From the NCBI GenBank assembly GCA_002840685.1, contig PHBU01000021.1:1-64000 (forward strand): a stretch of 64,000 nucleotides of DNA, in the 5' to 3' direction. This DNA is from Chloroflexi bacterium HGW-Chloroflexi-6 (GTDB taxonomy: Bacteria; Chloroflexota; Anaerolineae; Anaerolineales; Villigracilaceae). Below are positions 26,618 to 35,116 of this stretch, in pieces. The translations under genes and the position numbers were made by a program. How positions within the stretch are numbered: the first letter of the stretch is position 1; the number at the start of each line of letters is the position of its first letter. Below the pieces are notes generated by a model, which saw only the letters and a list, made by a program, of their open reading frames with translations, did not search any database and was not told the DNA's origin.

Positions 26618-27316
26618 ATGAATGCCCAATCCATCCCGTCTGAATCCCTTCTCAAACGCTTGCAAACTTTCGACTTTCTGCAAGGCTTGGATGCGACCTC
26701 GTTGGATCGCCTGGCGCAGAGCTCGACCTGGAAAGTGTTTCATCCCGATGCAGTTGTTTTTTGGGAAGGAGACCTCGAATCCAACTTGTATTTTCTGCAA
26801 TATGGCTCGCTCAAAGTTTTGAAAACGGCCCCGGATGGCCGCACTCAAGTCTTGCGCTTCATTGACGCAGGCGAGATTTTCAATGAGGTGGGAGTGCTGG
26901 CCAGGCGGCCCAACCCGGCTACCGCCATCGCGTTGGAAGAATCGGGCATCTGGCTGATACCTCGATCTGCGCTGGAAGAGATTGTGCTGGCACATCCCAC
27001 AGTTGCCATGCAAATTATCGAGAACATGGCCGATAAAATTATCGAACTGGTCACGCTGGCAGCAGATTTATCGCTAAAAACGGTGGAGGCGCGCTTTGCT
27101 AAGATCTTGTTGGAGCAGGCCGAAGGGGACATCATCGAGCGCCGCCGCTGGTCGAACCAGACTGAACTGGCCGCTCGGCTTGGTACTGTGCCGGATGTTT
27201 TAAGCCGCGTCATCCGCGAATTGACGAAGGCTGGCCTGATTGAGATGGACAGGCAGCAGATCCGCATCTTGAACCGGGCCGGGCTGGAATCGCGGGCAAA
27301 ACCACAGGCAGAGTAA
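26618..27316 (+). CDS. CRP/FNR-family transcription regulator (second of four)
   Basis: The 232-aa protein has a cNMP-binding-type beta roll (residues 15-130), a dimer helix and a winged helix (NQTELAARLGTVPDVLSRVIREL). The residue aligned with FNR Glu209 is Asp. There is no FNR-type cysteine cluster. It is divergent from the nar operon and followed by a GACAAAAGTC-type promoter, so it is a good candidate regulator for one of these site families. The ATG has no good ribosome binding site. Confidence 0.88.
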   Translation: MNAQSIPSESLLKRLQTFDFLQGLDATSLDRLAQSSTWKVFHPDAVVFWEGDLESNLYFLQYGSLKVLKTAPDGRTQVLRFIDAGEIFNEVGVLARRPNPATAIALEESGIWLIPRSALEEIVLAHPTVAMQIIENMADKIIELVTLAADLSLKTVEARFAKILLEQAEGDIIERRRWSNQTELAARLGTVPDVLSRVIRELTKAGLIEMDRQQIRILNRAGLESRAKPQAE

Positions 27317-27329
27317 AGTTCGTTGAAAA

Positions 27330-27373
27330 AGCCGACAAAAGTCGGGTCGGAAAGTGGGGGAATAGGATAAAGT
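27330..27373 (+). promoter_or_regulatory. GAC-AAAA-GTC palindrome with -10 (cupin-cytochrome operon)
   Basis: CCGACAAAAGTCGG (27332-27345) is a perfect 5-4-5 palindrome. The hexamer TAAAGT (27368-27373) begins 29.5 nt from its centre, placing the site near -41.5. The cupin ATG follows with AAAGGAG. Confidence 0.75.
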
Positions 27374-27398
27374 CAGATATATTCCAAAGGAGCACTAT

Positions 27399-27719
27399 AT
27401 GTCTGAAATCGTATCCGAAATCTACGTTAGCAACACTCAGGGCAGGGCGGTTTTTGCCGCCGATGGCCCCAAGCCACAATTCATATTGGATACACCCCAA
27501 TTCAAGGCGCTGGTAGTCGGTCTGGAAGCTGGTCAGCAAATTCCCCTGCACCCCGGCGAAGCCGCCATGTATCACTTTCTTGAAGGCGAAGGGCTGATGA
27601 CGGTGGGCGAGGAAACCTTTGCCATTCAGCCTGGCGTGACGGTACTCGTTCAGGCGGGAACGCCGCGCGGCATGAACGCCAAAACCCGCGTCATCTTTTT
27701 GGGCGCAAAGGGAGAATAA
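27399..27719 (+). CDS. Small cupin-domain protein
   Basis: The 106-aa single-domain cupin shows the two motifs in outline: IPLHPGEAAMYHFLEGEGLMTVGEE (His and Glu of motif 1) and PGVTVLVQAGTPRGMNA (motif 2, with the usual His replaced). Cupins of this size bind metals or act as sensors. It opens an operon of membrane and cytochrome genes. A metal-dependent or sensing role is possible; the substrate is unknown. Confidence 0.8.
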   Translation: MSEIVSEIYVSNTQGRAVFAADGPKPQFILDTPQFKALVVGLEAGQQIPLHPGEAAMYHFLEGEGLMTVGEETFAIQPGVTVLVQAGTPRGMNAKTRVIFLGAKGE

Positions 27720-27722
27720 GCC

Positions 27723-28895
27723 ATGCCAATCGCCTATCTCATCACAACCCTGATGTATGTTCTGGTGGCCTTGTTGGCCGCTGCGGATGCCGCCCTGGTC
27801 AGCCTGGGGCTAACCAGCCCGTTTGTGGCCTTGCGCTGGGTGCGCGTTCATTTCATCACCCTGGGGATTATTTCGCAGGTGGTCTTTGGCCTGCTACCCG
27901 TGCTGATCGCGGCGCTGACCAAAAAGGCCCGACCCGCCATGCGCTGGGACATTTGGTTGACGCTCAATGCGGGTCTGGTTGCCCTGGTGGCAGGGTTTGC
28001 GGGCGTGAACCAACCCATGATTCTGACGGGCGGCACGCTCATTTTTACATCCGCCACCCTTTTCACCATCCAACTCTGGCAAGTGCGCGGAAACGCCCCG
28101 GCCAGCCTGAAGTTTTACATCACCGGCCTGGTTTACCTGCTGGTAGGAATCATTATCGGCACCGGTTTATGGCTCAACTGGAGCGAGGCGCTGCGGATTG
28201 GCGTGCCGCTCGAAGCCCACATCCATGCCAACTCATGGGGGTTCATGTCGCTGGTCTTTGCCGGTCTGCTGGTGGATTTTATCCCGATGATTACTGGCCG
28301 CCCGCTCGGCTCGAACAGGGATATTTCGTTGATTTTCTGGGGGATGACGCTCGGCGCATTTGGGCTGGTGCTCGGCCCCTGGCTGGGTGGCAGCCTGCCG
28401 CCCACCGTGGTTGGTCTGGTGCTGCATGTGGCGGCCACCATCTGGCTGGTGGTCTTGATGGTGCGCACCCTGCACTCCAGCGGAAAACTGGCTGGGGCGG
28501 GTGCCTGGCATTTGGTTTCATCCTACTTGTGGATCCTTGCCCCGATCTTGGTTGCCCCGCTGATTATTCTCGGCTTTGTCGCAGGCGGCCCGATCGAAGC
28601 GACTGCTCCGCAAGCCCTGATTTATGGCTGGGTATTGCAATTTGGGATTGCCCTCGTTCCCTACATCGCCCGGCGTTTCTTTCTCAAGGATGAAAATCCG
28701 CAGTTGGGTGGCTGTTGGGGCAGTCTGGCGGCGGCGACCGCAGGCAGCATCCTGGTCTGGATCAGCATTTTTGCCGGAACCATGAGCGGACTGCTGTATG
28801 GCATCGGTTTCGTGCTGTATGCTCTCGCTCTCGTACATCCTCTGAAGGAACTGGCCGAGATTGCGCGTACTGGTTTACATCGAATTGAAGCATAG
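27723..28895 (+). CDS. Polytopic membrane protein with paired His (heme-copper oxidase I/NnrS-like)
   Basis: The 390-aa protein has about eleven hydrophobic helices. Histidines suited to heme or metal binding occur at 43 (RVHFITLGIISQVVFGLLP), 166 and 168 (EAHIHANSWGFMSLVFAG), 235 and 263. The pattern recalls NnrS and oxidase subunit I-like proteins but lacks the full set of heme-copper oxidase motifs. It starts 3 nt after the cupin and precedes cytochromes b561 and c, so an electron-transfer or nitric oxide role is plausible. No specific family name is claimed. Confidence 0.7.
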   Translation: MPIAYLITTLMYVLVALLAAADAALVSLGLTSPFVALRWVRVHFITLGIISQVVFGLLPVLIAALTKKARPAMRWDIWLTLNAGLVALVAGFAGVNQPMILTGGTLIFTSATLFTIQLWQVRGNAPASLKFYITGLVYLLVGIIIGTGLWLNWSEALRIGVPLEAHIHANSWGFMSLVFAGLLVDFIPMITGRPLGSNRDISLIFWGMTLGAFGLVLGPWLGGSLPPTVVGLVLHVAATIWLVVLMVRTLHSSGKLAGAGAWHLVSSYLWILAPILVAPLIILGFVAGGPIEATAPQALIYGWVLQFGIALVPYIARRFFLKDENPQLGGCWGSLAAATAGSILVWISIFAGTMSGLLYGIGFVLYALALVHPLKELAEIARTGLHRIEA

Positions 28896-28908
28896 GTGTG
28901 TAATAATC

Positions 28909-29280
28909 ATGAAAACGAAACTGAATAGAATCGCGGCTTTCCTGGCCTTTGCGATTGGGGCCATGTCAGTGGTGGCCGGCTGGCGCGCCATGCAAGGCTG
29001 GGATCCTGGTTACTCAGTCTTGGGCTGGTTACCGGTTTACAACTTGATCATGGGCATTCTGACGGTTATTATTCCCGCCGTGCTTATCTGGCGCGAACAC
29101 CGGTTTGCCATGCCTGTCGCCATTGGGACAATCAGCTTGCACGCGCTGGTCTTCCTGGTTTTGGTCACAGCCTTTCGCGGCACAGTGGCGGCAGAAAGTG
29201 TTTCTGCCATGCTCTTTCGTCTCGGGTTATGGCTGGTTATCCTGGGATTGATGTTCTTTGCTTGGCGTAAAAATACCTGA
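28909..29280 (+). CDS. Small four-helix membrane protein, unknown function
   Basis: The 123-aa protein has four predicted helices (GWRAMQGWDPGYSVLGWLPVYN between helices 1 and 2) and a single intramembrane His in SLHALVFLVL. The ATG at 28909 is chosen over upstream codons inside the preceding gene. It lies in the cupin-cytochrome operon; no family recognised. Confidence 0.65.
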   Translation: MKTKLNRIAAFLAFAIGAMSVVAGWRAMQGWDPGYSVLGWLPVYNLIMGILTVIIPAVLIWREHRFAMPVAIGTISLHALVFLVLVTAFRGTVAAESVSAMLFRLGLWLVILGLMFFAWRKNT

Positions 29281-29292
29281 AAGGATATCAAG

Positions 29293-29829
29293 ATGTCATC
29301 AAACTCCATCCCAACCCGTTACCATCCTCTTCTGGTCAGTCTGCACTGGCTGACCGTCCTCCTGGTCTTTGCTGCGTTCGGCCTCGGTAAATTTATGAGC
29401 GGCGAACCCAACGAAGCAACGAAAATTCCCCTGCTGGCCGCGCACATGGCGCTTGGCCTGGTAACGCTCGTGGTCATTATTGGGCGCTTTATCGCGCGCC
29501 TGCGTCTGCCCAAACCCGCGCACGCCAGTACCGGCAATGCCTTGCTCGATAAAATTGGGGAAGTGGTGCATTATGCACTGTACCTGCTGGTTTTGCTAAT
29601 GTCCATCAGCGGAATGTCGCTTTCGATGCAGGCTGGCTTGACCCCGATTGTTTTTGGCGGTTCTGGCACATCCCTGCCCGCCGATTTTTACGCTTTCAGC
29701 GCTCGCCTGTTGCACGGATTCATTGCCCCAGCCTTGTTCCTGCTGATACTCTTGCATGTGGGCGCGGCGTTTTATCACCAACTTGTGCTCAAAGATAATC
29801 TCCTGGCCCGCATGGGATACGGGAAATAA
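29293..29829 (+). CDS. Cytochrome b561 family protein
   Basis: The 178-aa four-helix protein has heme b ligand candidates in RYHPLLVSLHWLTV, AAHMALGL, VVHYALYL and LLHVGAAFYHQ, the pattern of bacterial cytochrome b561/YodB that moves electrons between quinones and periplasmic carriers. AAAGGAT precedes the ATG. It probably works with the cytochrome c gene that follows. Confidence 0.88.
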   Translation: MSSNSIPTRYHPLLVSLHWLTVLLVFAAFGLGKFMSGEPNEATKIPLLAAHMALGLVTLVVIIGRFIARLRLPKPAHASTGNALLDKIGEVVHYALYLLVLLMSISGMSLSMQAGLTPIVFGGSGTSLPADFYAFSARLLHGFIAPALFLLILLHVGAAFYHQLVLKDNLLARMGYGK

Positions 29830-29847
29830 CGAAAAGGAATGTTTATA

Positions 29848-30624
29848 ATGAAAAAACTCGCAAGTGTGCTCGCCCTGTTCCTGTTCCTTGCAGCCTGCGC
29901 GCCCCAGCCCGCCGAAAACTCAGCCGCTCCTGGCATGGGGATGGGAATGGGAGGCAATGGCATGATGGCCCGCCATCACGCCCAAATTCCTGAAAACTAT
30001 GCCGGGCTGACCAATCCGATCACTGCGGATGAAGCCTCGCTGGAACGGGGGAAAACACTTTATGCAACAAATTGTGCCAGTTGTCATGGCGATGGTGGCA
30101 TGGGTGATGGTCCCGCAGGGGCAGCCCTGGACCCGGCTCCGGCCCCAGTCGCGCACTCTAGCCAGATGATGGCCGATGATTACCTGTTCTGGCGCATCAG
30201 CGAAGGCGGCACGGAGTTTGGCACAACCATGCCCGGCTGGAAAGCGCTCGATGAGCAATCCCGCTGGGATATGATTAACTACATGCGCGCTTTGGGAGCA
30301 GGAACAGTGACCCCCGGCCAGGGCATGGGCGGCGCGGCTTATGACCCCGAATTCCAGGCGGCGCGCCAGGCTGAAATGCTGGCCAAGGCTGTCGAGCAGA
30401 GCGTCATCAGCCAGGAGGAAGCCGACACCTTCAAGTTGGTGCATGATGCGCTCGAAAAATACCAAATCGAGCATCCCGAAATCCGCAACAGCAGCGCCAA
30501 CGCCACCGAGCGTGAAACAGCGGTGTTGGCCGCCCTGGCGGAAGCCAACGCCATCACCCAGGTGCAGGCAGATGCCTTCCGCGAGATTCACGATAAGTTA
30601 GGTACATCGGGTTTGATGCCCTAG
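29848..30624 (+). CDS. Lipoprotein cytochrome c with C-terminal repeat region
   Basis: The 258-aa protein has lipobox FLAAC, a Met/Gly-rich stretch (GMGMGMGGNGMM), one heme c motif CASCHG and a Met-containing loop (GTTMPGWK). A C-terminal half of about 100 residues has two related helical units (EQSVISQEEADTF and EANAITQVQADAF). The ATG at 29848 is preferred to one at 29839 because AAAGGA is then correctly spaced. It likely accepts electrons from the b561 protein. The C-terminal units are not a family I can name. Confidence 0.85.
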   Translation: MKKLASVLALFLFLAACAPQPAENSAAPGMGMGMGGNGMMARHHAQIPENYAGLTNPITADEASLERGKTLYATNCASCHGDGGMGDGPAGAALDPAPAPVAHSSQMMADDYLFWRISEGGTEFGTTMPGWKALDEQSRWDMINYMRALGAGTVTPGQGMGGAAYDPEFQAARQAEMLAKAVEQSVISQEEADTFKLVHDALEKYQIEHPEIRNSSANATERETAVLAALAEANAITQVQADAFREIHDKLGTSGLMP

Positions 30625-30636
30625 AAAAGGAAAATA

Positions 30637-31440
30637 ATGAGCGTTATAAAACGAATCGATGAAGCACGTAAAGCATTTGCAAACGGCGATGAACCGGCCG
30701 CATCCCGAGCACACTCGCGGGATGCAATTGCGCGAGCTGCTGAACAGCATGGCGGGATCGGAAGTCAATATCTCGGCGAAATGGTCTATGGCGGCCTGGA
30801 TGGAATTATTACCACCTTTGCGGTCGTCAGCGGCGTGGCCGGAGCGCAGTTGGGTACCCCCATTATCCTGATTTTAGGATTGGCGAATTTACTTGCGGAT
30901 GGTTTCTCAATGGCGGTCGGCGCTTACCTGTCTGCCAAAAGTGAGCATGAGTATTACCAGAAAGAGCGCGAACGCGAAGTCTGGGAAGTGGAGCATTTTC
31001 CGGACGGTGAGCGGGCCGAATTGCGCGAAGTCTACCTGCAACGTGGCTATACGGATGAAGAAGCCGCCCAATTGGTTGATATCCAAAGCCGTGACCCGAA
31101 GCGCTGGGTGGATGCGATGATGGTGGATGAACTTGGTATGTTGAAGGATGAAAGTAACCCGCTGGTCAGTGGTGGCGTGACGCTTGTTGCTTTTGTTGTG
31201 GCAGGCGCTATCCCGTTGCTGGTGTACCTGCTTGGGCTGGTCATTGCTATCCCGCCACAGGCCAATTTTCCTCTGGCGATCGTTCTGTCCGGGCTGGCTC
31301 TTTTTAGTTTAGGCGCGGCCAAAGTAATGGTCACCAAACTCAATCCCATCCGCAGTGGGTTGGAAATGCTGGTGGTAGGTGGTCTGGCTGCGGGCGTTGC
31401 CTATGCTGTGGGCGCTTTGCTCAAAGGGATTGGCAGCTAA
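30637..31440 (+). CDS. VIT1/CCC1-type membrane transporter
   Basis: The 267-aa protein has the VIT1 pattern: a first helix with YGGLDGIITTFAVVSGVAGA, LANLLADGFSMAVGAYLS, a cytoplasmic acidic Glu-rich loop (YYQKERERE...) that binds metal in this family, and three more helices. Relatives import iron or manganese into vacuoles or export it from bacteria. It closes the cupin-cytochrome operon, perhaps protecting against iron released by nitric oxide, which is inference. Confidence 0.88.
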   Translation: MSVIKRIDEARKAFANGDEPAASRAHSRDAIARAAEQHGGIGSQYLGEMVYGGLDGIITTFAVVSGVAGAQLGTPIILILGLANLLADGFSMAVGAYLSAKSEHEYYQKEREREVWEVEHFPDGERAELREVYLQRGYTDEEAAQLVDIQSRDPKRWVDAMMVDELGMLKDESNPLVSGGVTLVAFVVAGAIPLLVYLLGLVIAIPPQANFPLAIVLSGLALFSLGAAKVMVTKLNPIRSGLEMLVVGGLAAGVAYAVGALLKGIGS

Positions 31441-31453
31441 TTCAAAATATGAG

Positions 31454-31503
31454 ATTAAATGCAGAAAGAAAGAGCATATGGCCTCTTCCTTTCTGCGTTT
31501 AAT
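31454..31503. terminator. Bidirectional terminator between convergent operons
   Basis: ATTAAATGCAGAAAG pairs with CTTTCTGCGTTTAAT (one mismatch) and the inner bases continue the stem. A/T-rich ends on both sides suit both the rightward VIT1 gene and the leftward operon ending here. Confidence 0.75.
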
Positions 31504-32207
31504 TAAGCTGTTGGAACGTTGCCTGCCTGCAAGATGGCATCGTCAATTTTGGGGCTGGACATGCGAACTGCAATGAGAATGACACTTCCAAATAATATGC
31601 AACTGACACCGACAATCATCATCGTAAGATTAAACGCATCGGCGTAATTAATCCCGCTCCAGGTGTGGGTCGCGCTCATAGTGTATTGAATGGTCAGGGT
31701 CAGCAATCCCAGCACGATGGCTGCTGTGCCGCCTGCTGTCTGATTACTTTTGCCCTTACCCTGGGAAAAATCAACGCCTTGCCAGATACCAGGGAGACGA
31801 AAGAGTAGAAAGATGATCAGGGTCAAGACCGTGGCATAGACAACCATATCTACTGGCATCGATTTACCGCGCAACATGCGCGAGGTCAGGATATGAATCA
31901 CACCGATAACCACACCCACCAGTAGAGTGATGAGCGTGTCACGGTAGGCTTTCGAATCACCCCGAATGAGTTGGATGACCGCCCGAACTCCGGCAATCCC
32001 AATCGCAACCCCGGCCACCACATAAAAGATGTAGAGCCATTGCATTTGCGCCAGCGGCCCCATCGAATCTGCCCAGTCAGGGTTGAGTGGGGCGAACGCG
32101 GCGCAGCCCGTCCCAACCCCACCCAGAATGGTGAAGCCGGCGGTGAGCGCCATCAGGACGATGCCGATGAAGCGTAGAAATTTGGCAAAAAAGCTGTTGT
32201 GAGACAT
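31503..32207 (-). CDS. Polytopic membrane protein, unknown (heme O synthase operon)
   Basis: The 234-aa protein has about seven predicted helices and a Cys in GVGTGCAAFAP; a periplasmic THTW is visible late in the chain. No family is recognised. The ATG at 32207 has AGGGA upstream. It is the last of six genes headed by the three-repeat histidine protein. Confidence 0.65.
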   Translation of the reverse strand: MSHNSFFAKFLRFIGIVLMALTAGFTILGGVGTGCAAFAPLNPDWADSMGPLAQMQWLYIFYVVAGVAIGIAGVRAVIQLIRGDSKAYRDTLITLLVGVVIGVIHILTSRMLRGKSMPVDMVVYATVLTLIIFLLFRLPGIWQGVDFSQGKGKSNQTAGGTAAIVLGLLTLTIQYTMSATHTWSGINYADAFNLTMMIVGVSCILFGSVILIAVRMSSPKIDDAILQAGNVPTA

Positions 32208-32229
32208 GGTGTTCCCTCCAGAAGAAACA

Positions 32230-32835
32230 TTATCCGAATAAGAATCCGGCCACAAAAGCGGCTGTCATCAACAGCAACAGCCCGGGCAGGATTTTAAAAA
32301 TGGTTTCGCGTGAAAGAATAGGTTTGCCCGCTTTTAGGAAAGAGAGCAATAAACCACCCAGACCAATTAGTGCGCCGCCCAGCCCGACCAGGGCAAACCC
32401 AGGTCGGTTTGCTCCGCTGGTAGATAGGATAATGGGGAGCAGGAAGATCGTCAGGCCGGCGATGCCGTGAACGATGACCAGTGTGAAAACGGGTAATTTA
32501 CCGGGGGCAGGGATTAAACGGGTTAAGCTCACAGCCAGGAAGCCGCCGATGGCCAAGACCAGGGCCACGGTGCGGTAGGCTTCGAGATACTGCCAGGCCA
32601 GGCCCAGCGCCAGGCTGAGTGGAATCAAGGTTGAGACGATAACTACGGCCGGGCTATCCAAAATCTCAAAACCCAAGATGATGAGCAGTAACCCGGCCAC
32701 CAGCAGAACACCGAAACCGAGGGTATAAGCCATCACCGGCAGGGTGTCGAATGCATCGATCCCAATCGCAACTTGCCAGGCGGCCAGCAAACCGGTTAAG
32801 AGCAGCAGGATTCTGTCAAGGATGGTCATTTTCAT
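32230..32835 (-). CDS. Polytopic membrane protein, unknown
   Basis: The 201-aa protein is almost wholly hydrophobic, with about seven helices and few charged residues; one His lies in VIVHGIAGLTIF. The sequence shows no known motif. It begins 4 nt after the upstream gene, so it belongs to the heme O synthase operon and may be a structural subunit or assembly factor. Confidence 0.65.
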   Translation of the reverse strand: MKMTILDRILLLLTGLLAAWQVAIGIDAFDTLPVMAYTLGFGVLLVAGLLLIILGFEILDSPAVVIVSTLIPLSLALGLAWQYLEAYRTVALVLAIGGFLAVSLTRLIPAPGKLPVFTLVIVHGIAGLTIFLLPIILSTSGANRPGFALVGLGGALIGLGGLLLSFLKAGKPILSRETIFKILPGLLLLMTAAFVAGFLFG

Positions 32836-32839
32836 GGCG

Positions 32840-33301
32840 TTATGCCTCGACCCCCGCCTGGCGACGTTGAATCAAGTAGGTAAAGTAGTGCAGGCTGGCA
32901 GAAAAGAGCGCCATCCCAATCCCCAGGTAGCCGCTGGCCAAGACTGGCTTGGGGATTGGAGAATAAACCCGCAGATAAATACCCAGGGAAATCATCACGG
33001 CCACCAATGGGTAACTGCTCCAGGCCTGGAAGGCAAACAAGCAGGCCTTTTCACCAGCCAGGTTGCGAATGCGCTGGATGTTTTTGTCGGCCAGCTTGGA
33101 GAAGCCAAAACGGTAAATACCCGCCGCAAGGAACAGCCCGCCAGTGGAGAATAGTGCAATCGTGGAAAAATCCGCCAGCCGTAGCCAGCGGAAGGCAAAT
33201 CCATCCAACATCAAACCTACACCAAGCCACATGCTGCCAGCCAGCATCATTAGCCAGGTTTTGGGCGCAGCAGGCTTTAGTTTTGCCAGGGCTGAGAACA
33301 T
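32840..33301 (-). CDS. Small polytopic membrane protein, unknown
   Basis: The 153-aa protein has four predicted helices and ends with SLHYFTYLIQRRQAGVEA. No family recognised. It is 10 nt behind the heme O synthase gene and 4 nt before the next membrane protein, so co-expression is likely. Confidence 0.65.
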   Translation of the reverse strand: MFSALAKLKPAAPKTWLMMLAGSMWLGVGLMLDGFAFRWLRLADFSTIALFSTGGLFLAAGIYRFGFSKLADKNIQRIRNLAGEKACLFAFQAWSSYPLVAVMISLGIYLRVYSPIPKPVLASGYLGIGMALFSASLHYFTYLIQRRQAGVEA

Positions 33302-33311
33302 GCGTTATCCT

Positions 33312-34181
33312 TTAGATCATCATCAGGATCATGGCCGAGAGCATGTATAGGGATGCGTATTTGAACAGCCCAAAATTGATGCGCTCGGTGGGGCGGAAAA
33401 CGCTGACCAGGGCCAGGGTTAGCAAGCCACCGGAGAGCACGAACAAGACTCGTAAATACCCGATTTCCATTCCAATTCCCCAAGCCGCCCAGCCCATCGC
33501 CAGTGCAGCAAAGACGCTTGAGATGGCGATGATGACGCGGGTGGCCGCGAACCCATAAGTGGATGGGAAAGTCGGCACCCTGGCGGTGTTATAGTCGTCG
33601 AAGTACCGCATCGAGAAAGTCAGGATGTGGGTGGGTATCCAAAATAGGATACCGAGGGAGAGCAGGATGCCAATCCAATCGAGGTTGCCAACGCCGAGTG
33701 CGCGCCCAGCAAGGATGGGCATGCCACCCGAAACCCCACCCCAGATGATGCCCCAGCACGTGCGGCGCTTGAGCCACATCGAGTAGATGACCACATCAAA
33801 GAACACTCCGGCAAAGATGATTAGGCCATAGAGCGCGTCCATAGCTACTGCCAATCCAACACCTAATACTGAAAGCGCCAGGCCTACCCGTAGGGCTTCA
33901 GTTGGGTCAATTGCGCCAGAGGCCAGCGGACGTTTTTGGGTACGGCCCATTTTGGCATCGATGTCGCGGTCCCACCACATATTCAGGATAGTGCTACCGC
34001 TGATGGACGCCATCAGGCTGACAAACAGCCCGGCCATCGTTCCCAGATTGAAAATGGGACAGCGCGCACTCATGTAACCGGCCAGGCCAGTAGAAACCAG
34101 CAAACCTGTTTGCAGGGATTTAATAAGAGGCCAGTACGAGCGGATTTTGGATTTGAGGTTGGCGATTTTGGATTGGCTCAT
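33312..34181 (-). CDS. ctaB: Protoheme IX farnesyltransferase (heme O synthase)
   Basis: The 289-aa UbiA-family membrane enzyme attaches a farnesyl group to heme b to give heme O. The catalytic Asp motif NMWWDRDIDAKMGRTQKRPL is at about residues 67-86, and the second Asp region is near YFDDYNTARVP. About eight or nine helices are predicted. AGGAGA precedes the ATG. No canonical oxidase gene is in this operon; the partner is the three-repeat histidine protein upstream, suggesting that protein or a distant oxidase uses heme O. Confidence 0.9.
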   Translation of the reverse strand: MSQSKIANLKSKIRSYWPLIKSLQTGLLVSTGLAGYMSARCPIFNLGTMAGLFVSLMASISGSTILNMWWDRDIDAKMGRTQKRPLASGAIDPTEALRVGLALSVLGVGLAVAMDALYGLIIFAGVFFDVVIYSMWLKRRTCWGIIWGGVSGGMPILAGRALGVGNLDWIGILLSLGILFWIPTHILTFSMRYFDDYNTARVPTFPSTYGFAATRVIIAISSVFAALAMGWAAWGIGMEIGYLRVLFVLSGGLLTLALVSVFRPTERINFGLFKYASLYMLSAMILMMI

Positions 34182-34207
34182 GTGATGTCTCCTGACATCA
34201 GAAAGTG

Positions 34208-35116
34208 TTATCTCACACAGCGGAAACCGACACCCGGGCTGAAGTAGGTGGGGGTGGCGTTATTGCGCACCCATGCGCGTAAATCCATATCGTAAGTATC
34301 TTTAGAGCCGCCGCGCATGAAGCGATAATGCATCCCTTCGTATATATTTCCTGTCCACTGCCAGACATTGCCGGCCATATCGTAGATACCATAAGGACTG
34401 GCGTTGTTCAGGGTAGCGTAATCGCCATAGGTCTGACCGTTATAAAAACCGACCGGCGAAGTCCGCGAACCAAAAGTGGACATCTGCTCGAAAGGATCGC
34501 GGCTGGCGTAGAAATTGGCCCGCTCTCGCGACATCTCCTCACCCCAGGGGAAGGGACGCCCATCTGCCCCACGCGCGGCTTTTTCCCATTCGATTTCGGT
34601 CGGCAGGCGTCCGCCAGCCGCGCCGCAGTAGGCCCAGGCGCCGAACCAGGTCACATTCGTCATCGGGTGGTTTTCATAGCCGGGTTTGGGGCTAAAGGTC
34701 ACGCCGTCAAAGGCGAAACGGGAAGCCGGGTCATCAAGCGGAATAAAAATCCAGTCACCGGCTTCGATTTTTTCCTCGTGTTTGACCTCGTGGAATTTGT
34801 CGCCGGGATAAAAACCAACGATTGCCCGTTTCCCATTAAATTCACCGATTTTGACTTCACCCGCAGCCAGGGCTGCCGTCAAATAATTCGTATACTGGCT
34901 GACGGTCACATCCGTGACCATCATCTCGAAGGCTTCGGTGGTCTCGACAGTTTCATGCTGGCCGAAGGGGAACTCCCCGGCGGGAACCTGTGCCCAGGCG
35001 TTTGAGTCCACTCCGGTCTCGAAGCTCGGAATCGGCGCGTTCAAATCAGGAGCAGCACACCCGACCAGTAAAACGGCGAGCAAGGCGAGAGTGAGAATGA
35101 GAATGAACTGCTTCAT
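34208..35116 (-). CDS. Lipoprotein with formylglycine-generating-enzyme (SUMF1) fold
   Basis: The 302-aa protein has lipobox LLVGC, then an FGE-sulfatase domain: WAQVPAGEFPFG, VTDVTVSQYTNYL, NHPMTNVTWFGAWAYCGAAGGRLPTEIEWEKAARG, and YDMAGNVWQWT with the closing GFRCVR. Most such proteins are not true sulfatase activators. No sulfatase gene is near, and the catalytic Cys pair is not evident. The start overlaps the stop of the three-repeat membrane gene. An extracytoplasmic binding or maturation role is likely but undefined. Confidence 0.85.
   Translation of the reverse strand: MKQFILILTLALLAVLLVGCAAPDLNAPIPSFETGVDSNAWAQVPAGEFPFGQHETVETTEAFEMMVTDVTVSQYTNYLTAALAAGEVKIGEFNGKRAIVGFYPGDKFHEVKHEEKIEAGDWIFIPLDDPASRFAFDGVTFSPKPGYENHPMTNVTWFGAWAYCGAAGGRLPTEIEWEKAARGADGRPFPWGEEMSRERANFYASRDPFEQMSTFGSRTSPVGFYNGQTYGDYATLNNASPYGIYDMAGNVWQWTGNIYEGMHYRFMRGGSKDTYDMDLRAWVRNNATPTYFSPGVGFRCVR

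Noticed and set aside
34142-34181. Repeated GATTTTGGATT at the start of the heme O synthase gene as a regulatory element
   Set aside because: It is an in-frame short repeat coding for SKIANLKSKI; a simple repeat explains it.
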